64,000 nucleotides of DNA from the NCBI GenBank assembly GCA_014281115.1, contig JACONQ010000015.1:1364001-1428000 (forward strand), written 5' to 3'. Shown here in pieces: positions 40,228 through 50,771 of the stretch. Source of the DNA: Laburnicola sp. R22_1. Its lineage: Eukaryota > Ascomycota > Dothideomycetes > Pleosporales > Didymosphaeriaceae. The first letter of the stretch is position 1, and each line of letters opens with the position of its first letter. Both the position numbers and the translations under genes were made by a program. The notes under the pieces are model-generated. The model saw nothing but the letters and a program-made list of their open reading frames with translations, did no database searches and had not been told where the DNA came from.

Positions 40228-42353
40228 TTACGGTAAATCCGTCAACGTCTGGATGACAGCAAAGCGGTCCCTATCCTTACCCGATAACGGGGCGTTGCCG
40301 GGGCGATCTACAAGAATAGTGTATATGCCTGCGTCCTTCGCTGCTTCTGCTTCTGTACATATGCATGTTAGCATTGTTTACAAGGCCAAGGTATGCGGGG
40401 TATTCTGATTGGATGGTGGAGGAAACGAGATGATCTACAGTCGGCAAACGCGGCGCTGGACCCTTGACTTGTTTACGTAGGCACCAGCGGGGTGTTCAGA
40501 CCGTTTTGAGGTGGTAGATTAATGGGGAATGTTCGATGACGGAGATGTTGACAGGCGGCGGCTAGGGGTTGAGATTGGGATCCGTTGTCGTTGTGTCATG
40601 TAAACAGCTGGTGGACCGTGGTGTTGAACGATACGAGCCGTGCTTCATCGGAGAAGTTTCAAGTAGGAAGGTAGCGCAACGACCGGGTTGTTGTGGGCAC
40701 ATAGAAACGCCCGTGACCAACCGTGACAACAAGATATGGAAATGATGGCAGAGAACATAGGAAGAAGACATACCTTTCACATTGTCAGTTAGAAAGGTCA
40801 CGTGAGCACCATCTTGTCCCAATTGATCACAGATCTTCTCGTAGGACTCCTTCTCAAGTTTAGATCCTGCGATGGTAGGGTCGAAGTGCGATGCAAAGAG
40901 AGGCCTAAGGTCCCGCGTCGTTGATCCATCTTGGACGAAAGAGAAGAATTGAAGCTGAGCCTGGACACTACCAGAGGAAAAAATGGCAAGAGTCTTGCCT
41001 TCGTTCTTCCAGGCTTCCAATGTCGGGATCACGTCTTCGAACAGAGGAGTCTTGAGGTCACCCTCTTCATATCCGATCTTCCACAGCTTGCCTAGGGGTA
41101 ATGTTAGACTGAGATGAGAAGCAGCGGATCGTCCTTTCGGCCACGGGGACAAACAATCGTGCTGAATTGAGCAATCAACATCATAGCCCACAGGACTGTG
41201 GTAAGCAAGTACGGTATGGACACGGGGCAAAGAACAACCCATGATTGAGCCTTGACTATTATGACAGCAGAGTGGATCCATCGCTGGGTCCGCCTTGCGG
41301 AGCAAATGCCGCTCCGAATCAGATAAGGCCGATAGCGCCAAGAGTACGGCGGAGACGGCATCGTGACGTGGCGATGATCACCAGCAAAATCCCAGGTGTG
41401 CGAAAGATAACACTAGAGTCGAGGATGTGCCTGCAATGACAGACGTCCAACAGGAATGAAAAGAAAGCTCCACGGAAGGCCTACCTTGAAGTTGCTTCAA
41501 GTACACAGCTTTGATGTCCTTACGCGTCAAGTCCTGCACATGAGCAAGCAGCGTCTCGGCATTCGGTCTCGTCTCGTCGGGAAAGCCCGCAATTAGGTCC
41601 TGGAAGGCCGGATCTTCCCAGGAGTCGCGAGCGAGCTTTGCAAGACGGTCGAGTGCATACGTATACTGCTATCGTGAGCATTGGTCCTTGGATCGGTCCG
41701 TAGCGGACGTCGCGTGACGCTCAGGCAGGGTACGGAAGCTTAAAGATGGTAACAGGATCCAAAAGAAGTCAGAAGGGCACCCAGGGAACTCGATGTGGAG
41801 ATGAGTGGCTTGACGATATCCGAAGAGTTGCTGCAGCACTGGATAAAGCGGCTCATCCTATGCGATTCGTTGCTGGGGACCACACACAGCTCCTGATTGA
41901 TGATCTGCGATAACGCGGCTCATGACCAATGTGCACCCTTGGAAGAAAACAGCAGTCGGCTTACCAGGACATGTTTGACGAAAGAAATGCTGGAAATGGT
42001 CCCCTCTAGAAGCGTTACACAACAGCATCAGTATTGTCTTGAGTAACGGTTGCGTGCAGCATCCGGCGGGGTCGAGACTTGGGAATGGCTGGAGAGTGGC
42101 GGCGCGAAAGCTGGGGTGCAGGCGCGAGCAGCTGGCCGGATGGCGAGGCGCGTGGCCTTGGAGCCCACGAGCCTGTCGTGCATCGAGAGGCTGGCTAGTC
42201 CTGGAGTAGACCAAGCCAGAGCAGCTGCGGTCGCGTGCAGAGTGCGCCCCAGAGAACCATGGCGGGGAGCGCAGCGGATCGGAACTCACCAATGTCGAGA
42301 AGAACAATCCGGGAGCCCTCCCAGCGCTCCCGATCGAGGGACGCCAGCGACAT
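40228..42353 (-). CDS. UTR4: enolase-phosphatase E1 of methionine salvage
   Basis: Five minus-strand exons, 42353-42290, 42005-41965, 41665-41485, 41091-40774 and 40352-40228, give 242 residues. The bifunctional HAD enzyme enolises and dephosphorylates 2,3-diketomethylthiopentyl-1-phosphate. Exons 1 and 2 join to IVLLDIEGTISSISFVKHVL, carrying the HAD aspartate motif DxEGT. Exon 3 holds YTYALDRLAKLARDSW. Exon 4 shows GYEEGDLKTPLFEDVIPTLE, the motif-II Ser and downstream Lys in AIFSSGSVQAQLQFF and SKLEKESYEKI, and TFLTDN. Exon 5 ends the protein with EAEAAKDAGI and VDRPGNAPL. All junctions use GT-AG with correct phase. The four introns are 284-421 nt, against about 50 nt in neighbours. Exon 2 is just 41 nt. 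Confidence 0.9.
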
Positions 42354-45290
42354 TGTTGTCGTGAATTGTTGTTGTTTGGCAGGGGTGAAGGGCGGTGAGG
42401 AGGAAAATTTTCGTCGATACAACTCCCGTCGTGTGTAGGCTGCACCCGTGGACCGAGGCGTTCTGGTTGGTTCAATAATAATTTCAATTCTATGCGTTTT
42501 GAGATGGAGCAAGGACTCAAGCCAAAGCGGTCAAGGTGTTATAGGCTAGCGAACAGGGCTCTGCTCAGTAGAAATGCAACGTGGGTAAGAAAATGTTCAC
42601 GCTGTTCGTCCGTGTTGTTGGGCTGTGTAGAGAGATGCTGGGCAAGCAGTTGAACACTGCTCACGATCCCAGCGCTCTTTCCCTACCGGAGAGTGAGTGA
42701 CTGGTAGGTAGGCGCGGAGCCAAAATGGGACCAAAATAAACAAACAAAGCCGCTTTCTTGTGTCAGAGTCTACAGCATGATCCGCGTCCGTCTCGAGCCC
42801 CAGCTGCTGCAGAGCGGTCCGCGGCCCACCGAGAGCCCACTCCTTCAGATGGCAAAGGTATGGAATAAAGTTATGGAATTCCTAGCATGCTATAGGCTAG
42901 ACAGGCTGCAAATACAGTGTGTGTTGTCTCACTTCTTCTGCTGTCCGAGTGGGTACAGGCTGCATTTCCTGCAGTAGCGTTCGGAATGGTGTGCGAGTAC
43001 CTGAAGGCGGAGAGGCTGCTGTGCGGCGAGGTTCCTGCACGCTGGCTGCAAGCTGCAGACGGCGTCCCTCTTGGAGGGCCGCTGGCGAGTCTCGCCACGG
43101 CATCTCGGCGCCGCTACGGAGAAATGGACACTGGGCGCCAGTCCGAAGCCGGACAGCGAGCAGAGGCGGCATCCCCAAGCGTTGGGAGGATTCTGTACCG
43201 ACATGCCCTTCGTGTAGAGGGCTGTACGCCGACTTGGTTTCATCTCCGGGCCATGTCCTGGACGGCCAGCAGACAGCGCTGTCAGACAGGCTTGTTGCAC
43301 AGCCAGCAGGAGCTTTCCCCAGCTCCCAAGACGCCGCGGCCACCACCCGCCGGCCGTGCACAGGGTGGAACTCGAGGGGCCACAAGGGCACACCCAGGGC
43401 TTCCGAGCGCGCGCTGGCTCAAACGCTTGCGTGCTCAGCAGGCGGAGCGCTGTCCAAGCAGCCCCTGAGCCGTCCTCAAAGAGCCGGCGGGGTGGGAAAT
43501 TGACGTCGAGTCGAGAGCTCGATGGATGATGGACGATAACGGCAGCGTGTGGCGGAGAGTCGGCACTGGGCAGCACGCAAGCGGAGGCGGGAGGCCAGTG
43601 AGAGCGTAGAGGCCAGGTGTCCGGTTGTTGCACGCCAACGCTTCCCAGGACAAAGCGCAAGCCGAGCCTGCTTACGTGCTGATCGGCGCGGCGGGCGCGG
43701 CGAGCACCGCGACTCCGCGAGCGTCCAACAGGGTGGCTCGCGGGGCCGCGCGCATAGCAGACTGACTTCGCGCCCGCAGTTTCACAGCTCATTGTCCCCC
43801 ATTCCAGGCGCTAGACTAGAGACACCGAGAGGGGAGAGGGGGCAGCAGCACGATCGATCACGCAACGCGGCCGCGCGCTGGTGGTGAGACCCAGCCCCGG
43901 GGTCGGCAGCGGGCGAGTTGGCTGGCCGCACAGGCTGCACCTGCTGCAGCCGGCAGAAAGGGCAGGCCCAGGTGCTGGACAGGTGCTGGAAGCTTCGACC
44001 AGGGCAGCGTGTGACGCATCATGCAGCCACCGCAATACCGCGCTAGGCCGTAGGCGTCGCTAGCGCCGACCTGGAATAGATCGGGCTAGCACGCACGCTT
44101 CTTTGTCAAGTCACCGCCTCGCGCCTGCCGTTTCATAAGGGCGCCTGCCCTGCCCTGTTCCGTCCGCCCACCATCACTCACCGAAGCTTGCCATGTGTTG
44201 ACATCTACCATCTACCCCTTCGTCGTCGTCGTTCTTGCTCGTCGCAGCCCGCGTCCCTCCTCATTCCACCCTCGCCTGCTCCTCCCTAATACGCCATCAT
44301 TCCTTCCGCTCGTTTCCCTCGCAACCGCCTCCTCTCTCCTGCCGCTGCCTCGGCTCGACGACACATCCTCCGACATCTGCCCTCATCCTCCGCCTCTCAC
44401 CCACGCATCCGTCCGCAACTCCGCCCCGTGGCCCATCTACTCGACCATCTACGAACCGCAGCTGGTCATTGATGTGATCACGGAAGCACCCTCCTGGCGA
44501 TCCCGACAGCCTCCTCGTCCTCCTGCTCCGAGCTCCCGCCCTCACAGCAGCCCGCCTCGAGAACCGCCGCCCCTCCAGCTTCGTGGCCAGACGCTTGATG
44601 CTTCTGTCCGTCATCGTCTGCCAGTGATAGCCGCCCCCTCTAGCATCCTCGCCCGAGTCCCTTGCTAGCCTCGCCTGAGTCTTGCCGCTGACTCACGCCG
44701 CCAACGACTCCTCTTAGGCAGCCTTCCCTGTCTGCTACCCTACGCCTTGCACGTGTTACGACTCTTTCTCTCTCTCTCTCTCTCTCTCCTCCACGCAGCG
44801 ATCCCTCTTGTTCTTGCCTTTTCCGGACGTCCAGAACTCCGTACAACCAGGCCTCTTTTCCGCCCGCTCGTTGACTCGGGTTATCCATACACAATTAATA
44901 CAGCCAATGAGCACCACACTCTCTTGAGTCTTTCCTTGCCTTTACAGCCAACGGACCCCCCTTGTGCATACCACCTACGGCTTTCCTTGTTCCCGCTTCC
45001 TTTTGGAGCGACCCACTGCGCTCTGCAGCCTGTTTGCTTGACGACATATCTTGTCTCTGCTTTTTATCCCATCCCGGATTGGACTACCATCATAAGCCAT
45101 TTATTCTTATCTTCACCGAAGCTCTGAGTACCTAAAAGTGCACTAGACCACCGCCGGCTCTTTTGTTTGATTACGACAGTTAACGTTTCCTTTTACTCGC
45201 TTGTCCGCTTCACCTTCACCGCGCTCTGCCACCGGGTATATCCTTGGATTTCCTTGGCCAGCTTCCCCCATCGTCCAACGAGTTCCACTT
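42354..45290. other. GC-rich gene-free stretch and long kinase leader
   Basis: From 42540 to about 44150 both strands carry long overlapping frames without family resemblance; high GC explains their length. From 44150 the plus strand turns C/T-rich, with a TC microsatellite at 44758-44790, typical of a long fungal 5' leader; this probably belongs to the kinase starting at 45291. No exon could be supported. Confidence 0.5.
44758..44790 (+). repeat. TC dinucleotide microsatellite
   Basis: About thirteen TC units, slightly interrupted at both ends, inside the pyrimidine-rich leader of the kinase gene. Confidence 0.9.
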
Positions 45291-47210
45291 ATGGAGTGCC
45301 TGCGCAATCAGCTCTACGAGGGTGTTGTACTCAACGGACGATATGAAACCATCTCTCCTCTCAACCATGGCTCCTTCGGCATGGTCTTCCAGGCCAAGGA
45401 CCTTGTAACTGGCGAACACGTTGCCGTCAAAGTCATCACCAAGTCGACTGCGACCGTTGCGTGCCCTACCGCCTTTGCTGTTGACGAGCGCTCCGAGGAG
45501 CTCGGCATTCACCTCCGTCTTGGTTCGCACCCGAACATCGTCAACCTGCTTCAGTCTTTCGAGACCGACAACCACGTCTACCTTGTTATTGAGTTCTGCT
45601 CGAACGGCGACCTGTATGAAGCCATCCGCCTGGGCAAGGGCCCGCTGGAGACCGAACATGTTCGCGACTTCATGTTCCAGCTGGTCGGTGCCGTTGAATC
45701 TATGCACTCGAAGGGCGTCTATCATCGCGACATCAAGCCGGAGAACATCTTCCTGACCCAGTCTGGTCTGATGAAGCTCGGCGACTTTGGCCTAGCTACT
45801 ACCGATGCCTGGTCATGGGAGGTTGCTGTTGGCAGCGACCGCTACATGGCACCCGAGCAGTATGACCCGACCAGCGCCGGTTACTCCACGGCCAAGGCGG
45901 ACATTTGGGCCATTGGGATCGTTCTCCTGAACATTCTGTTCTCGCGCAACCCATTCGCCGTCCCTTCGCCCTCGGACCCTCTTTACGCGGACTTTACTCT
46001 TGACCGACAGAGCCTTTTTGACGTCTTCCCCAACATGTCGCAAGACACTTTCGAGGTTTTGATCCACTGTCTCGCCGTTGACCCGGAAAAGCGTGATCTC
46101 TCCCTCGTTAAGGAGGCCCTTGCTCGCGTCATCAGCTTCACCATTGATGACGAGACCCTGGACGACTTCTGTACGGAGGATGGTGACGTTGTCATCGCTA
46201 GTGCTAACCGTGAGCCACTTCGCACTCCTTCCATGTCCACCGCTCAGCTCGACAATAATGGCTCCTTCGCTTGGGCCAAGGCTCTTGCCATGTCTCCACC
46301 TCAGCCCATCCGTCAACTGTCGGCAATCCCGGACACTGAGATCTACTCGGACGACATGTTCCTTGAGCAGGGCGATGGTGCATGGTACGACGTGAAGCCC
46401 GACAATGCTTCTACTGTGTCCTTCGTCGATTCGGGCTTGGGTTTGTCCTTCACGTCTATGGAGGCTCGTGCCGCGGAACCCATCACTATTGGCCGCACCA
46501 AGCCTATGCCTATTTCTGGATCGCTTCCGGCTAAGGCTTTCAACAGTATGTCGTCCGTCTTTGGGAAGAAGCGCGAGACCATCTCCAAGAGCTGGAGCGA
46601 TCTCTGGGACGAGGAAGAGGAGGAGATCACCATTGCGGAAATCGAGAACAGCTTCACTCGCAATGTGTTCAAGAAGGACACGCCGCTAGTCCACTCCGAA
46701 GCTGGCTCCGGTGTCTCTACCCCTCGCGGTGGCCTCTCTGAGCTCAAGAACCCTGCAATGGTCAACAACAGCAGGAACCGTTCGCCCAAGCCCAAGCCTG
46801 TCGTAACCAATCACGTCAGTGAGCAGACCGGTTTTATTTTCGAGGAGCACAACCAAGCGGCCCCGCGTTATTCTCCACCTTCCAAGCGTACGATTGCAGA
46901 CAAGTGGGCTGCCCTTGGCGATCGCAGGCGTTCACCGCAGTCACCGCAGCACACTCCTCAGAAGGCTGCGAAAACTATGAAGCAGATGCAACCAACTCCC
47001 GACTCCGCCCGGAAGCGAAGCCGGACTGGTAGCTGGAGACGTCCTATCCACTGGGGCCCAAGTCAGCATGAAAATGCTGACTTTTCGGTGAAGCCCAAGG
47101 ACAAGGATCCCTGGTGTCTGAGCAAAGACTGGCGACGCCATCCCGCGTCTTTGCACAATGACCTTGGGGATCTTGAGTGGGTTGGAGGTTGGAATGACCT
47201 CCACTTGTAG
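45291..47210 (+). CDS. Ser/Thr protein kinase, Ksp1/Ran1-like
   Basis: Single exon, 639 residues from the first ATG (MECLRNQLYEG). The kinase domain fills residues about 16-285: LNHGSFGMVFQAKD (the first Gly of the usual GxGxxG is Asn), AVKVI with the ATP-binding Lys, YHRDIKPENIFL, GDFGLATT, and YMAPEQYDP. The long C-terminal region is Ser/Pro-rich and carries KSWSDLWDEEEEE, a motif I associate with fungal Ksp1-type kinases, and a basic tail ending DPWCLSKDWRRHPASLHNDL. Ksp1 in budding yeast acts in TOR and filamentous-growth signalling; the transfer of that role is inference. A very long C/T-rich leader suggests translational or starvation control. Upstream codons in frame lack an ATG, so the start is fairly safe. 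Confidence 0.88.
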   Translation: MECLRNQLYEGVVLNGRYETISPLNHGSFGMVFQAKDLVTGEHVAVKVITKSTATVACPTAFAVDERSEELGIHLRLGSHPNIVNLLQSFETDNHVYLVIEFCSNGDLYEAIRLGKGPLETEHVRDFMFQLVGAVESMHSKGVYHRDIKPENIFLTQSGLMKLGDFGLATTDAWSWEVAVGSDRYMAPEQYDPTSAGYSTAKADIWAIGIVLLNILFSRNPFAVPSPSDPLYADFTLDRQSLFDVFPNMSQDTFEVLIHCLAVDPEKRDLSLVKEALARVISFTIDDETLDDFCTEDGDVVIASANREPLRTPSMSTAQLDNNGSFAWAKALAMSPPQPIRQLSAIPDTEIYSDDMFLEQGDGAWYDVKPDNASTVSFVDSGLGLSFTSMEARAAEPITIGRTKPMPISGSLPAKAFNSMSSVFGKKRETISKSWSDLWDEEEEEITIAEIENSFTRNVFKKDTPLVHSEAGSGVSTPRGGLSELKNPAMVNNSRNRSPKPKPVVTNHVSEQTGFIFEEHNQAAPRYSPPSKRTIADKWAALGDRRRSPQSPQHTPQKAAKTMKQMQPTPDSARKRSRTGSWRRPIHWGPSQHENADFSVKPKDKDPWCLSKDWRRHPASLHNDLGDLEWVGGWNDLHL

Positions 47211-48291
47211 TCTTGACTCTTTTCATCCCTTGATATTTTGGCTTTTTTCTTTCTTTTGGGAACAACAAAAGTACCCTTCAACAACTTCCGTCGCCTTTTA
47301 CTGGAGAGCCCTAGGATGAGCTTTTTCACACCCTTTGCATGAGTTTGTAGCGCTAGAGATACCATTTCCTTACTCTCCTCTCCTCTCTCATCATCAGAAC
47401 CGATACCCCACCCATTTCTCTTTCCTCCCGCGTCTCTGCTTCTCGCCACATGACTTGTGGCATCCTGTATTCATTGAAGCCCATGGTATCTCTCTTTTGT
47501 TACTCTACTACTTCTTGGGTGCATTCTGGGGAACTCGGATCACAAACAAACTGCATATGGAAAGGGGTTGGTTGGGTTGGGATGATTCAAACTGACATAC
47601 TGTATGCGGACGATGGGCGTTGTTCTTTTCCTTTTTCAACAAGTGCGATTTGATTCTTCATAGGGATGATTAGTTAGTCAAGACTCGTATCCGTCGGGAG
47701 TGACGGCCGCTGTTTAGACATTGTCTGGATGGTGCTGGAGCTCCGGGATTTACCCACTCAAAAATTGTGCTACTTGCTTTGGAGTGATGTGTGAGAGGAA
47801 GAGATGGGAGGTGGGTCATGATGCAACTACTGTTAATGTGTATTGTAGATAGGAACTAATCAAGAGGCGCATTCAATACATTCATGCCGTCTTTGGTGCC
47901 GATGACCTTGTGCTCCTGCTCCGCTACTTGACTCAAGTGGCAGCCACATCAATAGTGTCTCACCAGTCCTAGTTGTCATCACACCATACCACGCAAGTAT
48001 CGAAAACACTTGAAGCCGGAAACTCTAGCTCATGTCCGCCGTGTGCACTCCATTGCATTGCATAATGCAGTCCCATCACCGTACATGCAGAAGAAACTCA
48101 TAGCAGCTAATGCTAATGCGTCTACCGCAAATGCCAGGCTAATCAGAAAAGGGGGGGTATCATAATCAAATAACGGAATCCGAAACAGCCATCACGCGAC
48201 CGCACCACCGTATCTATCACACACCCACACATCCATACACACACACACATATCCACAAGCGCCCCCACACACAGACACACACACCTGCAGT
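47211..48291. other. intergenic between convergent genes
   Basis: 3' regions of the kinase and MED6. A CA-rich low-complexity tract occupies about 48219-48290, next to the MED6 stop. No gene seen. Confidence 0.45.
48219..48290. repeat. CA-rich low-complexity tract
   Basis: Imperfect ACAC repeats with single-base interruptions directly downstream of the MED6 stop codon; it probably lies in the 3' UTR. Confidence 0.8.
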
Positions 48292-49437
48292 CTACACCTG
48301 CGGGGCTGTCGGTGTGACCGGACTCGCCAGACTACCGGGTCCCTTGCTTTTGCGCCGCTTCTCCTTGCCCGGTTTGGGCGCGCTTGCTACGCTCGCTTTG
48401 CGGGAGGAGTCGAGGGCGGCGGGGGTGCCAGGTTTGGGAGTCGAGGTAGACGAGTGCAGGGCGCTTGGGAGCTGGGACTCTTGTTTGAGGGCAGCGGATG
48501 CAGATGGCGCGGGTGGTTGGGTGGTGGTAGCGGTCGCTGCTGCCGTGGCGGCGGCGATGGCGGCGTCTTCTTGTTGTTTGCGGCGCTTTTCTTCGGCTTC
48601 GCGGCGGGCGAGGACGACGGTGCGGGAGTTTTGGAGGACGAAGGAGCCGGGCTCGCCTTGGAGGGGGTTTTCGTCGGCGTATTCGTCGTAGAAAATTTCG
48701 GTGAGGTTGAGCGAGCGCATGAAGTGCGCGTCGGAGAAGGCTGTTGTGGTGTCGCTTGTTCCTGCGCCTGTGTCTGCTCCTGTGCCTGTGCCTGTGCCTG
48801 CTCGCGCAGAGACCTGCGATGGCGGCGCGTCGCTGAGCGTGGGACTGCCTGCACGACTGCCTGCGCGGCTGCCGATGCGGCTCGCACCGCTGGCTTTGTT
48901 CAGCTCGAATGATGGCGGGAGGTACGTGTGGCCTGTCGCCGGGGAGAAGTGCGACAAGTCCTTTGATAGCTCGAAGAGCTCTTGCAGCTGTGTCGACACG
49001 GAGAGGAGCCGCAGCTGCAGCACATCCAGCACGCTCTTCGCCATGAGGATTCTAGTGCCCTGCGTGTAATACGTCCCTGTCACTTCGATCCTCGCCGTCC
49101 TTCCGGTCTCCTGGTCGACAATCTTCTCCTGGCGCTGGATGATCCACGGCTCGCCCTCTGCTTGCGGCTCCCCTACGACAACAAACTGCATGCCACTCTG
49201 GTATTCGGTGCGTAGGCGCTCTTCCATCGCGTGACGACTCGATAAGATAGCTGGGCCTCCGGGCTGGCCGGCGAACCGTTTGAAGATGTCGTGGTTGTTG
49301 CTGGATGCATCGTAGAAGGGCGAGTTCATGAAGTACCAGAAGATGGAGTCGGAATGTAGGGTCCCGCCTTGGAGGGTGGTGATGAGGTGTGGGTTGTCGA
49401 AGTACCATTCGTCTTGGGGAGTCATTTGGGGTGCCAT
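48292..49437 (-). CDS. MED6: Mediator head subunit Med6
   Basis: Single exon, 381 residues. Med6 links RNA polymerase II to the Mediator head. The N-terminal domain is typical: DEWYFDNPHLI, then IFWYFMNSPFYDASSNNHDI, TEYQSGMQFVVV, IIQRQEKIV and GTYYTQGTRILMAKSVLDVL. From about residue 180 the protein is low-complexity: SRIGSRAGSRAGSPTLSD and a Gly/Thr/Ala run (TGTGTGADTGAG), ending with a basic Ser/Pro tail (KEKRRKSKGPGS). A small conserved island RSLNLTEIFYDEYADENPLQ lies in between. The ATG at 49437 starts the family domain directly. Divergent from the MMTAG2-like gene across 338 bp. Confidence 0.95.
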   Translation of the reverse strand: MAPQMTPQDEWYFDNPHLITTLQGGTLHSDSIFWYFMNSPFYDASSNNHDIFKRFAGQPGGPAILSSRHAMEERLRTEYQSGMQFVVVGEPQAEGEPWIIQRQEKIVDQETGRTARIEVTGTYYTQGTRILMAKSVLDVLQLRLLSVSTQLQELFELSKDLSHFSPATGHTYLPPSFELNKASGASRIGSRAGSRAGSPTLSDAPPSQVSARAGTGTGTGADTGAGTSDTTTAFSDAHFMRSLNLTEIFYDEYADENPLQGEPGSFVLQNSRTVVLARREAEEKRRKQQEDAAIAAATAAATATTTQPPAPSASAALKQESQLPSALHSSTSTPKPGTPAALDSSRKASVASAPKPGKEKRRKSKGPGSLASPVTPTAPQV

Positions 49438-49775
49438 GGTGAAGGGTGTGGGTGGGAGTGGTGCGCTAGAGAGAGAGGTTGATGAAGGGCGACTGCTGTC
49501 TTGATGAGCTCGGAGAAACGACTGTTAGGATAAGTAAGATTGGGTTCGATCGTTGCAGCTATTGTGCGAGCTGTGATGGCCCAATTGTGTGGTAGGACGG
49601 CATGGGAAGAGTGTGTATAAGTTGTTGAAGTCTTTGTGGTGGAATTGTGCCGCGGGGGAAGTGGCCCAAGCTCCTAGTGAGCGAGCCGGATGCCTGTTGG
49701 AGACCTCCGCCTTCTCTCTGCACTCACTCACTGGACTCCACCTCTCTCACCACACCACATTGAAATACTGCAACC

Positions 49776-50603
49776 ATGGACCTCGTGCAAACTGTGCGCA
49801 AAGAAGGGAGCCGGTGAGTGGATCCGACATAACTCTCTACCTTCACACCGCTAACGTTGCCACAGTGGCGGTCGCGCCGATTTTAAATGGGAAGATGTCA
49901 AGCAAGACGCCCAGCGCGAGAATTACCTGGGCCACTCGCTCATGGCCCGTACGCCGTCCTGTTCTTATCTTCAAACTATTCACTGACATTAATTCTAGCT
50001 GTGGGCCGCTGGCAACAAAACCGTGACCTGAACTGGTACGCCAAAGGCGACCAGGGCGCCGAAGGAGAGCAATCCGCCGCCGAAAAGCTCGCCGAAGAAA
50101 AGCGAAAGATCAAAGAAGCAGAAGAAGACGCTATGCTACGCGCAATGGGCCTCCCAGTGCCGGATCGCGCATCTACGAACGCGAACTTGACGCCGCTGGG
50201 CCAGAAGGTGCATGAGGACGATGTGGAGAAGGCCTTAGAGGAGAAGGCTGAGGATGCAGATAAAGATGAGAGGAGCAAGGAGAAGAAGGAGAAGTCACGG
50301 AGACATAAGGAGGGCGAAGGGCGCGATCGGAAGAGGAGGCACAGGTCGAGGAGTCGGTCGCGGGATCGGAGGGAGAGGCGGCCAGACCGTTCCAGGTCGC
50401 GTGAGAGGGGGAGGCATAGGGAGGATAGAGATGATGACAGGCGTAGACATCGGTCGAGGAGTCGTGTGCATAAGCGTCGGGAGGATCGACACGAGCGGCG
50501 CAGCGAACGACATTCGGGCGACGATCGGGAACGATCGCGCGAAAGATATCGACGCCGCCGGAGTCGGTCGCCATACGAGAAACATGAACGACAGAGGGAT
50601 TGA
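49776..50603 (+). CDS. MMTAG2-like RS-rich nuclear protein
   Basis: Exons 49776-49813, 49866-49948 and 49999-50603 give 241 residues. The N-terminus [40 protein letters not shown] and [14 protein letters not shown] is the kinase-phosphorylation-protein/MMTAG2 domain conserved from fungi to animals. An acidic coiled-coil-like stretch ([18 protein letters not shown]) follows, then about 110 residues of Arg-Ser/Arg-Asp dipeptides like those of splicing factors. A nuclear RNA-processing role is expected; the molecular function is not established. Both introns are about 50 nt and phases agree. Some neighbours use the same divergent arrangement with short promoters. Confidence 0.9.
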
Positions 50604-50771
50604 AGGGATTCTAGATTCAGACATGACCACATACCCATCCCAGGTTGAAACGCAGTGAGAGTCGCCCCATTTTTACACTCGGGTCGCAGTTCCCTCAGTT
50701 ATCATCTTACGAGCTGATACGCTCTGATCATTAATACATTGGTTTCTGATAGTCCATGTACGCAACCTTAG

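Noticed and set aside
42929..43792. A 287-codon minus-strand frame in the GC-rich block
   Set aside because: Overlaps equally long frames on the other strand, has odd composition and no recognisable domain; high GC explains the lack of stops.
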